Source: Acidobacteriota bacterium
GTDB lineage: Bacteria > Acidobacteriota > Terriglobia > Acidiferrales > UBA7541
DNA length: 35,278 nt
Direction: 5' to 3'
NCBI GenBank assembly: GCA_013289695.1
Contig: JABCZK010000047.1
Location: forward strand, 1 to 35,278
Positions 6,599 to 15,583 of the stretch are shown here, one piece after another; position 1 is the stretch's first letter, and the number at the start of each line of letters is the position of its first letter. The notes beneath the pieces are model-generated. The model was not told the DNA's origin and did no database searches. It saw only the letters and a list, made by a program, of their open reading frames with translations. The position numbers and the translations under genes are program-made.

Positions 6599-9559
6599 GT
6601 GAATATAATGCCCGCCATGCCCTCCCCACGCCGAGAACCCGAGCCGTTGAATATTCAGCTTCTCGTCGACTCGATTCCTGCGCTGATACACACCGCCAGG
6701 CCCGACGGCTATCTCGATTACTTCAATAAGCCTTGGCTGGAATACCTGGGCGTCACTTTGGACAAAATGGCCGGCTGGAATTGGACCGCTTTCATTCACC
6801 CCGAAGACGTTGATGGAATTGTGGCCAAATGGCGAGCCTGTCTCGCGAGCGGAGAAATCTTCGAATACGAAACGCGCGTGCGCAGCGCCAGGGGAGAATA
6901 CCGCTGGATGTACCACTGCAAAGTTCCACTGCGCGATGCGGACGGCAACATCGTCAAGTGGTATGGATCGAGCCTGGATATCGACGAACGCAAAATTACG
7001 GAGGAGCGGCTCCGCAGAAATACCGACGCGCTGCAGAGAAGCGAGTTTTATCTCGCCGAAGGACAGCGGCTTGGCCACATGGGAAGCTGGGCCTTCGACC
7101 CCGACGGATTCGACTACTGGTCTGCTGAATTATTTCGAATGCACGGTCTGGATCCGGCCGGCAAGGCGCCTAGCGTTCAGGAATATTTGGGTTTCGTCCA
7201 TCCGCAGGACCGCCATTCCATGGCAGATCTGATCAACCGACTGGTGGTGGAAGATACGCCCTTCGACGCCACCAAGCGCATCGTGCGGCCCGATGGCGAG
7301 GTTCGTTACATTCGTTGCGTCGGGGTTCCTCGTGTCGAAAACCAAAACTTGAAGAAGTTCGTGGGCAGCGCCATGGACGTAACGGAGCACGAGCTCCTGA
7401 CCCAGGAACTGCGCAGGCGCGAAGCGTACCTGACGGAAGCTCAAAGGCTCAGTCACACGGGCAGCTTCGGCTGGAGACCCGGTACGGGAGAGATCGTCTG
7501 GTCAGATGAAACCTACAGGATTTTCGAATACGATCCTGCCGAGAAACCAACCATAAGCGTGCTGCTGCAGCGTATACATCCGCAGGATAGGGCGCTGGTA
7601 CAACAGGTCATTGAGCGCGCATCCAATACCGGCACCGACTTCGAACACGAGTATCGTCTGCTTCTGCCGAGCGGAGCCATCAAGCACGTCCACGCCGTAG
7701 CTCGCGCTTTACAGGATGCAACCGGCAGGTGCGAGTTTATCGGGGCTGTGACCGATATCACCGCAGCAAAGCAGACTGTAGAGACGCTCCGGGAGAGCGA
7801 GGCATACTTAGCCGAAGCGCAGAGGCTCAGTCATGCTGGCAGTTGGGCATATGATCCCGCCACGACGAAAACCACGTATATGTCCGAGGAATGCTTTCGC
7901 GTACTAGGTCTTGATCCGAAGGGCGAGATGCTGCCACTCGAAACCGCTCTGCAACGCATTCATCCGGATGATCGACCAAGGATCGCGGAAAAGTTCGAGA
8001 GAGCAACGCACGAACGGGCGGAGTTCGAGTTCGATTACCGCTACTGTCCTCCCGGCGGCGAGTTCAGAGATATCCACCAAGTAGGCCACCCGGTTCTCAG
8101 CGCATCCGGCGACCTCGTTGAGTTCGTAGGTACCGTGATGGATGTCACCGAGCGCAAGCAGGCCGAGGAAAAGATCCGGGAGCAGGAAATGGAGCTGCGG
8201 CAGATCGTTGACCTCGTGCCGCAACTGATTGCGGTGTACGGGGCCAAACTGGACCGCTTTTATGCGAACCGCACCGCGCTCGATTACCTCGGCATCAGCC
8301 TCGACGAATGGCGGCACGAGACGTTCGCGCACAGTACTCATCCCGACGATTCGGAACGCCTCAAGACTTCCAAAGATCGTGCCTTATCAAGTGGCTCTGC
8401 TTACGAGGTGGAGTTGCGACTGCGCAAGCATGATGGAAGCTATCGTTGGTTTCTGGCTCGTTACGACCCGGTGCGCGACGACAAGGGACAGATTACGCGT
8501 TGGTATGTGACCGCGACGGATATCGAAGATCGCAAGCAGGCGGAAGACAAGCTTCGTCAGGAAAACGTCGCGCTGCGTGAAGAAATCGACAAAGCTTCGA
8601 TGTTCGAAGAAATTGTCGGAACCTCGAGGCCTCTGAAGGCCGTTCTATCCCGGCTTGCCAAAGTCGCGCCGACCGACTCCACCGTTCTGATTACCGGGGA
8701 AACCGGCACAGGCAAAGAACTCATCGCGCGTGCCATCCACAGGCGTTCCCGCCGTGCTTCCCGCGCCTTCGTCAGCGTCAACTGTGCGGCCATCCCGCGC
8801 GATTTAATTGCCTCGGAGTTATTCGGCCACGAGAAAGGCGCTTTCACAGGGGCGCTGCAACGCCGCGTGGGCAGGTTCGAACTTGCCGAGGGCGGGACAA
8901 TTTTCCTGGATGAAGTCGGTGAGCTTCCGACGGAAACTCAGATCGCGCTGTTGCGCGTGTTGCAAGAGCGCGAATTCGATCGCGTCGGAGGCGTCCATCC
9001 CATCCGAGCCGACGTGCGCGTAATCGCCGCCACCAATCGTGACCTGGAAGCTTCGATTGCTGCAGATTGTTTTCGGGGGGACCTCTTCTACCGCATCAAC
9101 GTGTTTCCCATCGAGATCCCGCCGCTGCGCGAGCGGAAGGACGACATCCCGGTGCTGGTGGAGTATTTCATCGATCGCTACGCAAGGAAGACCGGAAAAA
9201 AAATAAAGAGCATCGACAAAAATACTCTTGAGCTGCTGCGCTCCTACGCCTGGCCCGGCAACATTCGAGAACTGCAGAACATCATTGAACGCTCCGTCAT
9301 CGTCTGCGAAACGGAGACCTTCTCCGTGGATCAAAGTTGGCTCTCCCCACACTCCTCGCAGCCGCAGCGCGGGCGCGTGTTTGTCGCCCCTAAATCCACC
9401 GCCAAAGACAAACCAGCGATAGAGGCCGCCTTGGCCCATAGCGAAGGCAGGGTCGCGGGGCCCGCCGGGGCTGCGGCCTTGCTTGGTGTTCCCGCGTCCA
9501 CGCTCGAGTCCAAGATCCGCTCGCTCAAGATTAACAAGTTTCGTTTCAAATCCGCCTGA
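6599..9559 (+). CDS. Five-PAS sigma-54 enhancer-binding protein (EBP1)
   Basis: A 986-residue cytoplasmic regulator with no membrane segment. Five PAS/PAC modules of the PAS_3 type span about residues 16-130, 150-268, 277-393, 403-525 and 535-655. They are followed by a sigma-54 AAA+ domain (about 667-905) with Walker A GETGTGKE, the sigma-54 contact loop GAFTGA and Walker [12 protein letters not shown] Fis-like helix-turn-helix ends the protein ([20 protein letters not shown]). It should bind enhancer DNA and open sigma-54 promoters in response to ligands or redox signals sensed by the PAS array. Start is uncertain: GTG 6599, ATG 6608 and ATG 6617 are all in frame and none has a good ribosome site. 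A TATAAT at 6604-6609 would suit a leaderless ATG at 6617. PAS3 closely resembles a PAS of the kinase at 19381-21633. Confidence 0.92.
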   Translation: MNIMPAMPSPRREPEPLNIQLLVDSIPALIHTARPDGYLDYFNKPWLEYLGVTLDKMAGWNWTAFIHPEDVDGIVAKWRACLASGEIFEYETRVRSARGEYRWMYHCKVPLRDADGNIVKWYGSSLDIDERKITEERLRRNTDALQRSEFYLAEGQRLGHMGSWAFDPDGFDYWSAELFRMHGLDPAGKAPSVQEYLGFVHPQDRHSMADLINRLVVEDTPFDATKRIVRPDGEVRYIRCVGVPRVENQNLKKFVGSAMDVTEHELLTQELRRREAYLTEAQRLSHTGSFGWRPGTGEIVWSDETYRIFEYDPAEKPTISVLLQRIHPQDRALVQQVIERASNTGTDFEHEYRLLLPSGAIKHVHAVARALQDATGRCEFIGAVTDITAAKQTVETLRESEAYLAEAQRLSHAGSWAYDPATTKTTYMSEECFRVLGLDPKGEMLPLETALQRIHPDDRPRIAEKFERATHERAEFEFDYRYCPPGGEFRDIHQVGHPVLSASGDLVEFVGTVMDVTERKQAEEKIREQEMELRQIVDLVPQLIAVYGAKLDRFYANRTALDYLGISLDEWRHETFAHSTHPDDSERLKTSKDRALSSGSAYEVELRLRKHDGSYRWFLARYDPVRDDKGQITRWYVTATDIEDRKQAEDKLRQENVALREEIDKASMFEEIVGTSRPLKAVLSRLAKVAPTDSTVLITGETGTGKELIARAIHRRSRRASRAFVSVNCAAIPRDLIASELFGHEKGAFTGALQRRVGRFELAEGGTIFLDEVGELPTETQIALLRVLQEREFDRVGGVHPIRADVRVIAATNRDLEASIAADCFRGDLFYRINVFPIEIPPLRERKDDIPVLVEYFIDRYARKTGKKIKSIDKNTLELLRSYAWPGNIRELQNIIERSVIVCETETFSVDQSWLSPHSSQPQRGRVFVAPKSTAKDKPAIEAALAHSEGRVAGPAGAAALLGVPASTLESKIRSLKINKFRFKSA

Positions 9560-9593
9560 TGTGTAGCAGATCACTGCTGTAAGCTCCATTTTT

Positions 9594-9621
9594 ATTCGCG
9601 AAAAAATCGCGAATTCGCGAA
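9594..9621. promoter_or_regulatory. TTCGCGAA palindrome cluster (possible enhancer)
   Basis: TTCGCGAA occurs at 9595-9602 and 9614-9621, and a perfect 14-base palindrome TCGCGAATTCGCGA spans 9607-9620. The first copy can also form an 8-bp hairpin with 9607-9614. The cluster lies 50-80 bases upstream of a sigma-54-like element at 9671-9687, where an EBP might bind. No T run follows directly, so a terminator for EBP1 is less likely; a T run only appears near 9650. Confidence 0.4.
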
Positions 9622-9670
9622 GCCCAAGCCCGCTGGATCTCCCAACTCCTTTTTTTTTAGCGGCTTAAGG

Positions 9671-9687
9671 TTGGTGTCCGAATTGCT
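9671..9687 (+). promoter_or_regulatory. Sigma-54 -24/-12 candidate before STAS-EBP2
   Basis: TTGG and TTGCT match the invariant GG-N10-GC spacing and the whole -12 block, but the CACG part of the -24 block is missing (nine of 13 positions). The start would be near 9697, about 24 bases before the STAS gene ATG. The match score alone is near chance; the placement just ahead of an EBP gene pair and just behind the TTCGCGAA cluster adds some weight. Confidence 0.35.
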
Positions 9688-9720
9688 CTCACTCAAGAGG
9701 TACAACGACGGCGGACAATC

Positions 9721-10038
9721 ATGCTGAAAATCCAGCGATCAGGACACGGCAAAGTTGTTTTTACACTCAGCGGCCGAATCGAGGCCGACGACGTCGCGGA
9801 ATTGCAACGACTCCTCGATCTGGAAGTCGCCGATCACCTGCTGGCTTTGGACTTGCAAGACGTAACGCTGCTAGATCGTGACGCCGTAAAGTTTCTGGCG
9901 CGTCGCGAAGCCGATGGAATTCAACTGGAAAACTGTCCGGCCTACATTCGTGAATGGATTGAACGAGAAACAGACCACAAGAGCCGGCGAAAGCGATTGA
10001 ACGTTGCAAAGCGTTCCGCGCACCGGCGGACTCAATAG
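9721..10038 (+). CDS. STAS-domain protein
   Basis: A 105-residue protein. Residues about 1-85 have the beta-alpha pattern of a STAS domain: VVFTLSGRIEADDVAELQRL, then the strand LLALDLQDVTLLDRDAVKFL. In SpoIIAA-type anti-anti-sigma factors the loop after this strand carries a phosphorylatable serine; here it reads LLDRDA, so phosphorylation-switching seems absent. The basic tail (KSRRKRLNVAKRSAHRR) is not part of the fold. The gene is 17 bases upstream of a sensor-less EBP, so the two are probably co-transcribed and the STAS protein may act as its separate regulatory partner. No kinase or anti-sigma gene is adjacent. The start has only a weak ribosome site. Confidence 0.7.
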   Translation: MLKIQRSGHGKVVFTLSGRIEADDVAELQRLLDLEVADHLLALDLQDVTLLDRDAVKFLARREADGIQLENCPAYIREWIERETDHKSRRKRLNVAKRSAHRRTQ

Positions 10039-10055
10039 ATTTATGGAGGACTTAT

Positions 10056-11117
10056 ATGAGCATCAGCACTTTTCCCGTCGTTGAAATGTACGAAAAAGAT
10101 CCCGCCTTCGCGAGTCATCCATCGCGCACCGTCAACCTGGACCTCTGGGACGATTTGTCCCGCGAGGGCGAGCAATTTGAAGGAATCGTAGGCCAGAGCT
10201 CAACCTTGCGACGCGTTCTGCAAATGGTTCAAACAGTCGCCCCGAGCGATTCAACCGTTTTGCTGCTGGGAGAAACTGGTACCGGCAAGGAGCTGATCGC
10301 GCGCGCCATTCACAATTGCAGCCGCCGCAAGGAGCGCGCATTCGTAAAACTAAATTGCGCCGCTATTCCCAGCGGTCTGCTCGAAAGCGAACTCTTTGGC
10401 CACGAGCGTGGCGCCTTCACCGGGGCTATCACGCAAAAGATTGGAAGGGTTGAAGTCGCCGATCAGGGTTCGCTGTTTTTAGATGAAATTGGCGACATCC
10501 CGCTTGAACTGCAGCCGAAACTTCTGCGCGTCTTGCAAGAACGAGAGTTCGAGCGGTTGGGCAGCACGCGAACGAAGAAAATTGACGTTCGTATCGTCGC
10601 CGCAACTCATCGTGACCTGGAAGGGATGATCCTGAAAGGGCAGTTTCGCAGCGACCTATACTACCGCCTGAATGTTTTCCCCATTTCGATTCCTCCCCTG
10701 CGTGAGCGCCCCGAAGACATTCCGCTCCTAGTCCAGTATTTTGTTCAAGAGTCCGCGCGCAGGCTGAGCAAGACGATCGACAGTATCCCATCGGACACCA
10801 TGGGAGCCCTCACGGATTGCCAGTGGCCGGGCAACATCCGCGAACTGGAGAACGTGATCGAGCGAGCGGTGATTCTTTCCCGCAGCTCTGTGTTGCGCGT
10901 GCCACGCCGAGATCTTCAGTCGCGCGTCACTGCGGGGTATTCCAGCGAAAGACCGGAAACTCTGGCAGACGTCGAGCGCGAGCACATCCGCGCGATTCTG
11001 AAACAGACCCGCTGGACGCTCTCCGGACCGAGTGGCGCGGCAGCGCGCCTCGGAATGAACCGGTCAACGCTCTATTTCCGGATGAAAAAGCTTGGAATCG
11101 TTCGCCCATGCGCTTGA
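10056..11117 (+). CDS. Sensor-less sigma-54 enhancer-binding protein (EBP2)
   Basis: A 353-residue protein made of a short N-terminal tail, a AAA+ domain (about 42-275) and a Fis-type DNA-binding domain (about 310-350). Visible motifs are Walker A GETGTGKE (near 71), GAFTGA (near 118), Walker B GSLFLDEIGD, arginine-finger region PPLRERPEDIP and [15 protein letters not shown]. It lacks any receiver, PAS or GAF domain, like PspF, so control must come from another protein; the STAS protein 17 bases upstream is the obvious candidate. The HTH ([22 protein letters not shown]) is almost the same as that of EBP3 at 22885-23889, so both may bind the same sites. A GGAGG site precedes ATG 10056. Confidence 0.92.
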   Translation: MSISTFPVVEMYEKDPAFASHPSRTVNLDLWDDLSREGEQFEGIVGQSSTLRRVLQMVQTVAPSDSTVLLLGETGTGKELIARAIHNCSRRKERAFVKLNCAAIPSGLLESELFGHERGAFTGAITQKIGRVEVADQGSLFLDEIGDIPLELQPKLLRVLQEREFERLGSTRTKKIDVRIVAATHRDLEGMILKGQFRSDLYYRLNVFPISIPPLRERPEDIPLLVQYFVQESARRLSKTIDSIPSDTMGALTDCQWPGNIRELENVIERAVILSRSSVLRVPRRDLQSRVTAGYSSERPETLADVEREHIRAILKQTRWTLSGPSGAAARLGMNRSTLYFRMKKLGIVRPCA

Positions 11118-11170
11118 CGTCTGTGAGTTCATGCTCTGTCAGCAGTGCGATCCAAAGTTGATTTATCAAT

Positions 11171-11186
11171 GTTGACCAATGTCAAC
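11171..11186. promoter_or_regulatory. Palindrome GTTGAC-N4-GTCAAC (possible enhancer)
   Basis: Perfect 6-base arms with a 4-base spacer lie just after EBP2 and 125-140 bases upstream of a strong sigma-54-like element at 11309-11325. A second shorter palindrome (TTGAT-TT-ATCAA, 11158-11169) sits beside it. The same layout, GTTGAA-N4-TTCAAC, occurs at 16763-16778 upstream of the perfect sigma-54 promoter. The distance suits an EBP binding site; this is inference. Confidence 0.4.
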
Positions 11187-11308
11187 CTGCGAACAACCGT
11201 CAGCCCGCGAGCATCCCGCCGCTGACTTCTCTGGTTCCTGCAACCGGCGCCTGATTTCTATGCTCTTTCCCTTTAGTGATTTGCGAGGTGGATGTTTTCC
11301 CCAACGAA

Positions 11309-11325
11309 CCGGCGCGCCGATTGCT
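11309..11325 (+). promoter_or_regulatory. Sigma-54 promoter candidate before ECF sigma gene 1
   Basis: CCGGCGCG-N4-TTGCT matches 11 of 13 positions of the YTGGCACG-N4-TTGCW consensus, including GG-N10-GC and the full -12 block. The transcript would start near 11336, ahead of a possible small membrane ORF (11374) and the ECF sigma gene (11511). A palindrome of enhancer type lies 125-140 bases upstream. Confidence 0.5.
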
Positions 11326-11373
11326 CTTGGGAAGAAGCCAGGTCAGGCGATTCTAAAAAGCGGGAAAGGTGGC

Positions 11374-11472
11374 ATGTACACGGTCGTGCTTCTGCTCATC
11401 TTTTGCGTGTTTGTTGTGTGGTTCGTAGCGCGCAGAACGGACACGCGAGAAAAACCGAATGGGATGGAGTGA
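11374..11472 (+). CDS. Possible 32-residue single-pass membrane peptide
   Basis: The frame from ATG 11374 encodes MYTVVLLLIFCVFVVWFVAR followed by a charged tail (RTDTREKPNGME). A single hydrophobic helix with a positive stop-transfer end is typical of small bacterial membrane proteins. AAAGGTG lies a few bases before the ATG. It is 38 bases upstream of the ECF sigma gene and downstream of a sigma-54-like element. The frame is open further upstream (from 11179), but that part does not look like a protein. No homologue is recognised; it might be a membrane partner of the sigma factor or a chance ORF. Confidence 0.3.
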   Translation: MYTVVLLLIFCVFVVWFVARRTDTREKPNGME

Positions 11473-11510
11473 AGGATTGCCATGAAGCAGTCGAAACGGA
11501 GGATTCGTCC

Positions 11511-12266
11511 ATGAACGCACTGCACATTTCTTCATCGGGCCTCGGACCTGCTCTGGGAAGCAGGCCACTCCGCACCATGGTCCGGCCTCGAAAAACTCAC
11601 CGGACCAATTCGCCAGTCTCGGCGTTGCCCGGTTCTGACAGAAAAGTTGCTCCCCTGGTCGTTCGTGACGAATACGCCGTCCTGCAGCGAGCGACTGACG
11701 GAAACTCTGACGCACAGGAGCAAATTTTCGCTTGCCACACCGGCAAGCTTCGTCGCATTGCATTCCGCATATTGCGCAACAACGAAGATGCGGAGGATGC
11801 CGTGCAGGATGGCTTGTGTCGGGCATTTGCGAAGCGAGAAGCTTTCGCAGGCCGGTCCTCGTTCACGACCTGGCTCACTCGCATCGTCATCAACTCGGCT
11901 CTCATGATTCGTCGCAGGAGGAATGGCCGCCCGGAATCATCGTTGGACGAATTTCTTGAGGACAAGCCGGAAAAATCGAAACGTGAAATAGCGGCTGCGG
12001 GGGCTAACCCCGAGGAGATTTGCAGATTCACCGAAATCCGCGCGCTTGTCGAAAAACAAGTGCGCCAACTTCCGTCAGGACTGCGCACGGCGCTTCAACT
12101 CTACGATTTAGACGGCCGTTCAAGCGCAGACTCCAGGCAAGCGCTCGGTATTAGTCCGAACGCATTCAAGTCCAGAATCTCGCGGGCGCGACGGAGAGTT
12201 GCAAATAGTCTGGGCAAGTCTTTTCGGCCGCCGACATGCAGGCTTTCGGCGCTGCCGACAATTTAA
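11511..12266 (+). CDS. ECF-type RNA polymerase sigma factor (1)
   Basis: A 251-residue sigma-70-family protein. A 55-60 residue basic, low-complexity N-terminal extension precedes sigma region 2 (about 65-140), with RRIAFRILRNNEDAEDAVQD and the FTTWLTRIVINSALMIRRRR segment that contacts the -10 element. Region 4 (about 180-240) reads LPSGLRTALQLYDLDG and AFKSRISRARRRV. No anti-sigma factor gene is adjacent, so control is probably at transcription; a sigma-54-like promoter lies 185-200 bases upstream. Start: ATG 11511 has GGAGG eight bases upstream; longer frames lack this. The non-consensus DSRQALGIS in the region 4 helix (usually E in ExA) is slightly unusual. Confidence 0.85.
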   Translation: MNALHISSSGLGPALGSRPLRTMVRPRKTHRTNSPVSALPGSDRKVAPLVVRDEYAVLQRATDGNSDAQEQIFACHTGKLRRIAFRILRNNEDAEDAVQDGLCRAFAKREAFAGRSSFTTWLTRIVINSALMIRRRRNGRPESSLDEFLEDKPEKSKREIAAAGANPEEICRFTEIRALVEKQVRQLPSGLRTALQLYDLDGRSSADSRQALGISPNAFKSRISRARRRVANSLGKSFRPPTCRLSALPTI

Positions 12267-12373
12267 GCGCTACATTGCGAAGCCGGGCGTCGTGTGGCAA
12301 CACTCGTAATTGCCCGGTTGCGTTACTTGAGACGTCTTTGCGCGCTGCGAAATGCGAGGGTACAAGGCCTGAA

Positions 12374-12745
12374 CTATTTTTTCTGAGCGAATGAGCGAAT
12401 GTACGTCACCAGGCCATGAATCTGATCCTCGCTAAGGGAACCCTTGAACGATGGCATGCCACCCTTGCCGTCGGAGATTATCTGCGCGAGCTCCGCATCG
12501 CTCAGCTTCTGCACCGCAGGTGAGCGAAGGTCGGGGACATTCAGGGTTTTGCCAACCGCAGAGCCGCCTCCATCGGGACCATGGCACATCGCGCATTTTG
12601 TTTTGAACGTGGAAGTGCTGGCCGCGCTCGCTTGACTGTTATCAGCGCGCACAATCGAGACGACAAAAAACGTAAAACCAACCAAAAGCAGCAGCAGAAC
12701 TGCGAAAGCAAAAAGTGCATGACGTTCAGCGTTATCTTCTCTCAT
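12374..12745 (-). CDS. Membrane-anchored mono-haem cytochrome c
   Basis: A 123-residue class I cytochrome c. An uncleaved N-terminal helix (ALFAFAVLLLLLVGFTFFVV, about 10-30) anchors it in the inner membrane. The haem site is CAMCH near residue 51, and the distal ligand is probably the Met in GGMPSF near 96. It would accept electrons in the periplasm. It lies 71 bases downstream of the molybdopterin oxidase subunit on the same strand and is the likely electron acceptor of that enzyme, passing electrons to the respiratory chain. AAGGAG precedes the ATG. The gene ends convergent with ECF sigma gene 1; a 6-bp inverted repeat (12283-12317) lies between them. Confidence 0.88.
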   Translation of the reverse strand: MREDNAERHALFAFAVLLLLLVGFTFFVVSIVRADNSQASAASTSTFKTKCAMCHGPDGGGSAVGKTLNVPDLRSPAVQKLSDAELAQIISDGKGGMPSFKGSLSEDQIHGLVTYIRSFAQKK

Positions 12746-12816
12746 GATTTCTCCTTCACTTGCAATTTCTAGGCGCGGACACTTCTCTCCCCGTCTGAGA
12801 AACGGCTGGGAGACCG

Positions 12817-15078
12817 CTAACTAAATCCCAGACTTGTGAAAGGCAGATCCCTCACCCTTTTTCCAGTGGCGGCGAAAACGGCGTTGCAGAACGCCGCCAC
12901 AAACGGCGGCACTCCCGGCTCGCCCACGCCTGCGGGAGGCGCGTCGCTTTCGACGATGTACACGTTCGTCTGCAGAGGCGCGTCGCCAATTCGAGCCACT
13001 GGATAATCCTGGAAGTTCGATTGGTTGACGGCACCCTTGGTGGCCGTGATTTCGCCGCTGCGCACGATGCTGGCGCCGAATACCGCAGCGCCTTCGAACT
13101 GCGCGCGCGTCGCTTCCGGATTTACCACCAGGCCCGCATCCAACACGGTATCCACGCGCGGGATGCGCACTTCGCCCTGGTCGTTGACTTCCACCTCGAC
13201 AACGGTTGCCACATAGGTCAGGAAGCTGCGATGCGCCGCAATCCCGACGCCACTACCTTTGCTGTGCTTGCGTTTTCCCCAGCCGGATTTTTCCGCGACC
13301 ATCTCGGTAACATGGCGCAGACGACCCGTTTCCCAAGGATAGGTCTGCAGGGAAGCTCCATAGTTCGGGTAGTCCACGCCAGTGAAATCGATGCTGCGCG
13401 GCTTCCCGATCAGGTCCAGCAAATAATCCACTTGATCACGCCCGGCCGCAATTGCCAGTTCATCGGTGAAGCATTGGACCGCAAACCCGTGATAGATATT
13501 GGCGACCGAACGCAACCAGCCGATGCGGACATGAGCTTTCGCCGGGCCATTCTCGATGCGAAGATTTGGAAGATCGTACGCAATGTCGGTCCAGCCCTGC
13601 TGTAGATGGCCAGGATCGCCGTAGACCGCGTTCACATCAAAGGTCGAGGTAATCGGGGGAAAGACGGAGCGCTGCAGCCACGCCGTCGGCTTGCCGTTCG
13701 CACCAAGAGCGGCCTTCATGTACATGCTCGCGACAGCATTGTAGTAGTCGAACTTGATGTCATCCTCACGCGTCCAGACGACCTTTACCGGCCGGCCCAC
13801 TTTCTTGGACAACACCGCGGCTTCGGCGACGTAATCGGGCTTTGATTTGCGGCCGAATCCACCGCCAAGCAGAGTGACGTGACAAATTACGTCTTCCTTC
13901 GCGATCCCCAATTCTTTCGCGATGATGTCTTGCGCGGCTTGAGGATTCTGCGTGGGAGCCCACGCCGTCACTTTGCCGTCTTTAAATTCGGCGAGAGCAA
14001 CCATCGGTTCCATGGTGGCGTGCGCCAGGAGCGGAACGTAGTAATCCGCCTCGTAAATCTTCCCGCCTTTGGCGAATGCCGCGTCCGCATCGCCGATGTT
14101 GCGCACTACTTTGCATGGCTTGTGGGAAGTCTCGCGCAATTCGTTCTTGTATGTGCCGGAGTCGTACGTTGCGTTGGGCCCGTTGTCCCAGGAGATGTTC
14201 AGTTTCTTGCGTCCTTGAAATGCAGCCCAGGTGTTGTCTGCAATTACTGCGATGCCGCCCAGCGGTTGAAAAGCCGGCGGAGGCTGGAACGGATCAATGG
14301 GAATCGTCTGCAGCACGCCTGCGACCTTTAAGGCGTCCTGATCGTCGTACGATTTCACTTTGCCGCCGATCACGGGCGGGCGCTCCACAGACGCGTACAC
14401 CATGCCCTCCACGCGGGCATCCATTCCATAAATGGCTTTCCCCGTTACCAGCTCTGCGAGGTCGTAGCTCACTTCGCCCTTGCCTACATACCGCCAAGCG
14501 CTCTTTGGTTTGAGTTTCAGCTGTTCTTTGGCAGGGACCGGCAGCTTCGCCGCGGCGCCCGCGAGTTCACCGTAACCCGCTCGTTGGTTCGTCGAGCGGT
14601 GGATGACAACATGTAAATCGGTTTCACACTCGGCCGCCGGCACATTCCATTGCTGAGCCGCGGCTTGAATCAACATGAATCGCGCGGTTGCTCCGGCCAC
14701 GCGCATCGCGTCGTAGAACGATCGAATGGAGTGCGACCCGTCCGTATTCTGGTCACCGTAGCGCTTGTCGCCAATGGCTTGTTCGATCTTCACTCGTTTC
14801 CAATCGGCGTCGAGTTCATCGGCGACAACCAACGGAAGTGATGTGCGGATTGTCGTGCCCATCTCCGAGCGATGCGCCACGATCCACACGGTACCGTCCG
14901 GATTCATTCCGACGAAAATGCTCGGATGGAATTTTGCGAGATCCACGTGCGTATCCTGGGGGAGCGTGTCGACGGTCAGCAGGCCGGGGTGAAAGCGCAC
15001 ACCCAGCACAAAGGCGCCCGCCGCGAAGACGCCTCCCCGCAGGAAATTACGCCGGCTGACGTTTTCAATCGGACTCAT
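12817..15078 (-). CDS. iorB: Molybdopterin subunit, isoquinoline-1-oxidoreductase/aldehyde oxidase type
   Basis: A 753-residue catalytic subunit of the xanthine oxidase superfamily, with a Tat signal peptide ([19 protein letters not shown]) that sends the folded enzyme to the periplasm. Visible family blocks include [20 protein letters not shown], the molybdenum-site segment [20 protein letters not shown] near residue 405, [20 protein letters not shown] near 600, and a C-terminal [20 protein letters not shown] holding the catalytic Glu context. Such enzymes oxidise aldehydes or N-heterocycles with water as the oxygen source; the substrate here is unknown. ATG 15078 overlaps the 2Fe-2S gene's stop (ATGA), so the two subunits are translationally coupled. 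The cytochrome c gene follows. Symbol given at family level only. Confidence 0.88.
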   Translation of the reverse strand: MSPIENVSRRNFLRGGVFAAGAFVLGVRFHPGLLTVDTLPQDTHVDLAKFHPSIFVGMNPDGTVWIVAHRSEMGTTIRTSLPLVVADELDADWKRVKIEQAIGDKRYGDQNTDGSHSIRSFYDAMRVAGATARFMLIQAAAQQWNVPAAECETDLHVVIHRSTNQRAGYGELAGAAAKLPVPAKEQLKLKPKSAWRYVGKGEVSYDLAELVTGKAIYGMDARVEGMVYASVERPPVIGGKVKSYDDQDALKVAGVLQTIPIDPFQPPPAFQPLGGIAVIADNTWAAFQGRKKLNISWDNGPNATYDSGTYKNELRETSHKPCKVVRNIGDADAAFAKGGKIYEADYYVPLLAHATMEPMVALAEFKDGKVTAWAPTQNPQAAQDIIAKELGIAKEDVICHVTLLGGGFGRKSKPDYVAEAAVLSKKVGRPVKVVWTREDDIKFDYYNAVASMYMKAALGANGKPTAWLQRSVFPPITSTFDVNAVYGDPGHLQQGWTDIAYDLPNLRIENGPAKAHVRIGWLRSVANIYHGFAVQCFTDELAIAAGRDQVDYLLDLIGKPRSIDFTGVDYPNYGASLQTYPWETGRLRHVTEMVAEKSGWGKRKHSKGSGVGIAAHRSFLTYVATVVEVEVNDQGEVRIPRVDTVLDAGLVVNPEATRAQFEGAAVFGASIVRSGEITATKGAVNQSNFQDYPVARIGDAPLQTNVYIVESDAPPAGVGEPGVPPFVAAFCNAVFAATGKRVRDLPFTSLGFS

Positions 15079-15530
15079 GCCATTTCCCCTGCCGCAGATT
15101 TAATCGCCGCGCGAATTCGCTGGTAAGTTCCGCAACGGCAGATGTTCCCGGCCATCGCGTCTTCGATCTGCTGGTCGGTCGGCTTCTTGTTGCTGTTCAA
15201 TAAAGCCGCGGCCTGCATCATCTGCCCCACCTGGCAGTAACCACACTGCGGCACATTGATTTGCATCCAGGCTTTCTGAACGGGATGCAGTCCGTTTTTC
15301 TCCAGGCCTTCGACCGTCGTAATTTCCTTTCCGGCCGCGTCGCTCATGGCCGTTACGCAGGATCGCGTGGCTTGCCCGTTTACGTGGACCGTACACGCGC
15401 CGCAAAGCCCGATGCCGCAACCGAATTTTGACCCGGTTAAATTCAGAACGTCGCGCAGATACCAGAGCAGGGGCATTTCAGGCGCGCCGCTAAACGATTG
15501 ATCCGCTCCGTTTACTTTCAGTTGAATCAT
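15075..15530 (-). CDS. iorA: 2Fe-2S iron-sulfur subunit of the molybdopterin oxidase
   Basis: A 151-residue protein with two iron-sulfur clusters. The plant-type ferredoxin cluster is bound by CGIGLCGAC and a later Cys (about residues 38-60). The second cluster is bound in the C-terminal helical domain by CGYC (about 96-99) and CRC (about 131-133). The spacing is standard for small subunits of the xanthine oxidase family. It has no signal peptide and would be carried out with the Tat-bearing large subunit. It passes electrons from the molybdenum site, probably to the cytochrome c at 12374-12745. It lies 53 bases downstream of the dehydrogenase gene and overlaps the large-subunit gene by four bases. 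Confidence 0.92.
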   Translation of the reverse strand: MIQLKVNGADQSFSGAPEMPLLWYLRDVLNLTGSKFGCGIGLCGACTVHVNGQATRSCVTAMSDAAGKEITTVEGLEKNGLHPVQKAWMQINVPQCGYCQVGQMMQAAALLNSNKKPTDQQIEDAMAGNICRCGTYQRIRAAIKSAAGEMA

Positions 15531-15583
15531 GGCCGCTCCTCACTTCGACCGCAGGAAGCAGTTCTTCTCCGAGTTAAGCCGCG

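Noticed and set aside
11158..11169. FNR/CRP-type site TTGAT-ATCAA
   Set aside because: The half-sites are separated by two bases, not the four needed; more likely part of the neighbouring palindrome group.
12283..12317. CCGGGC/GCCCGG inverted repeat as a bidirectional terminator
   Set aside because: Arms of only six bases around a long loop and no T run on either strand; left unannotated as a terminator.
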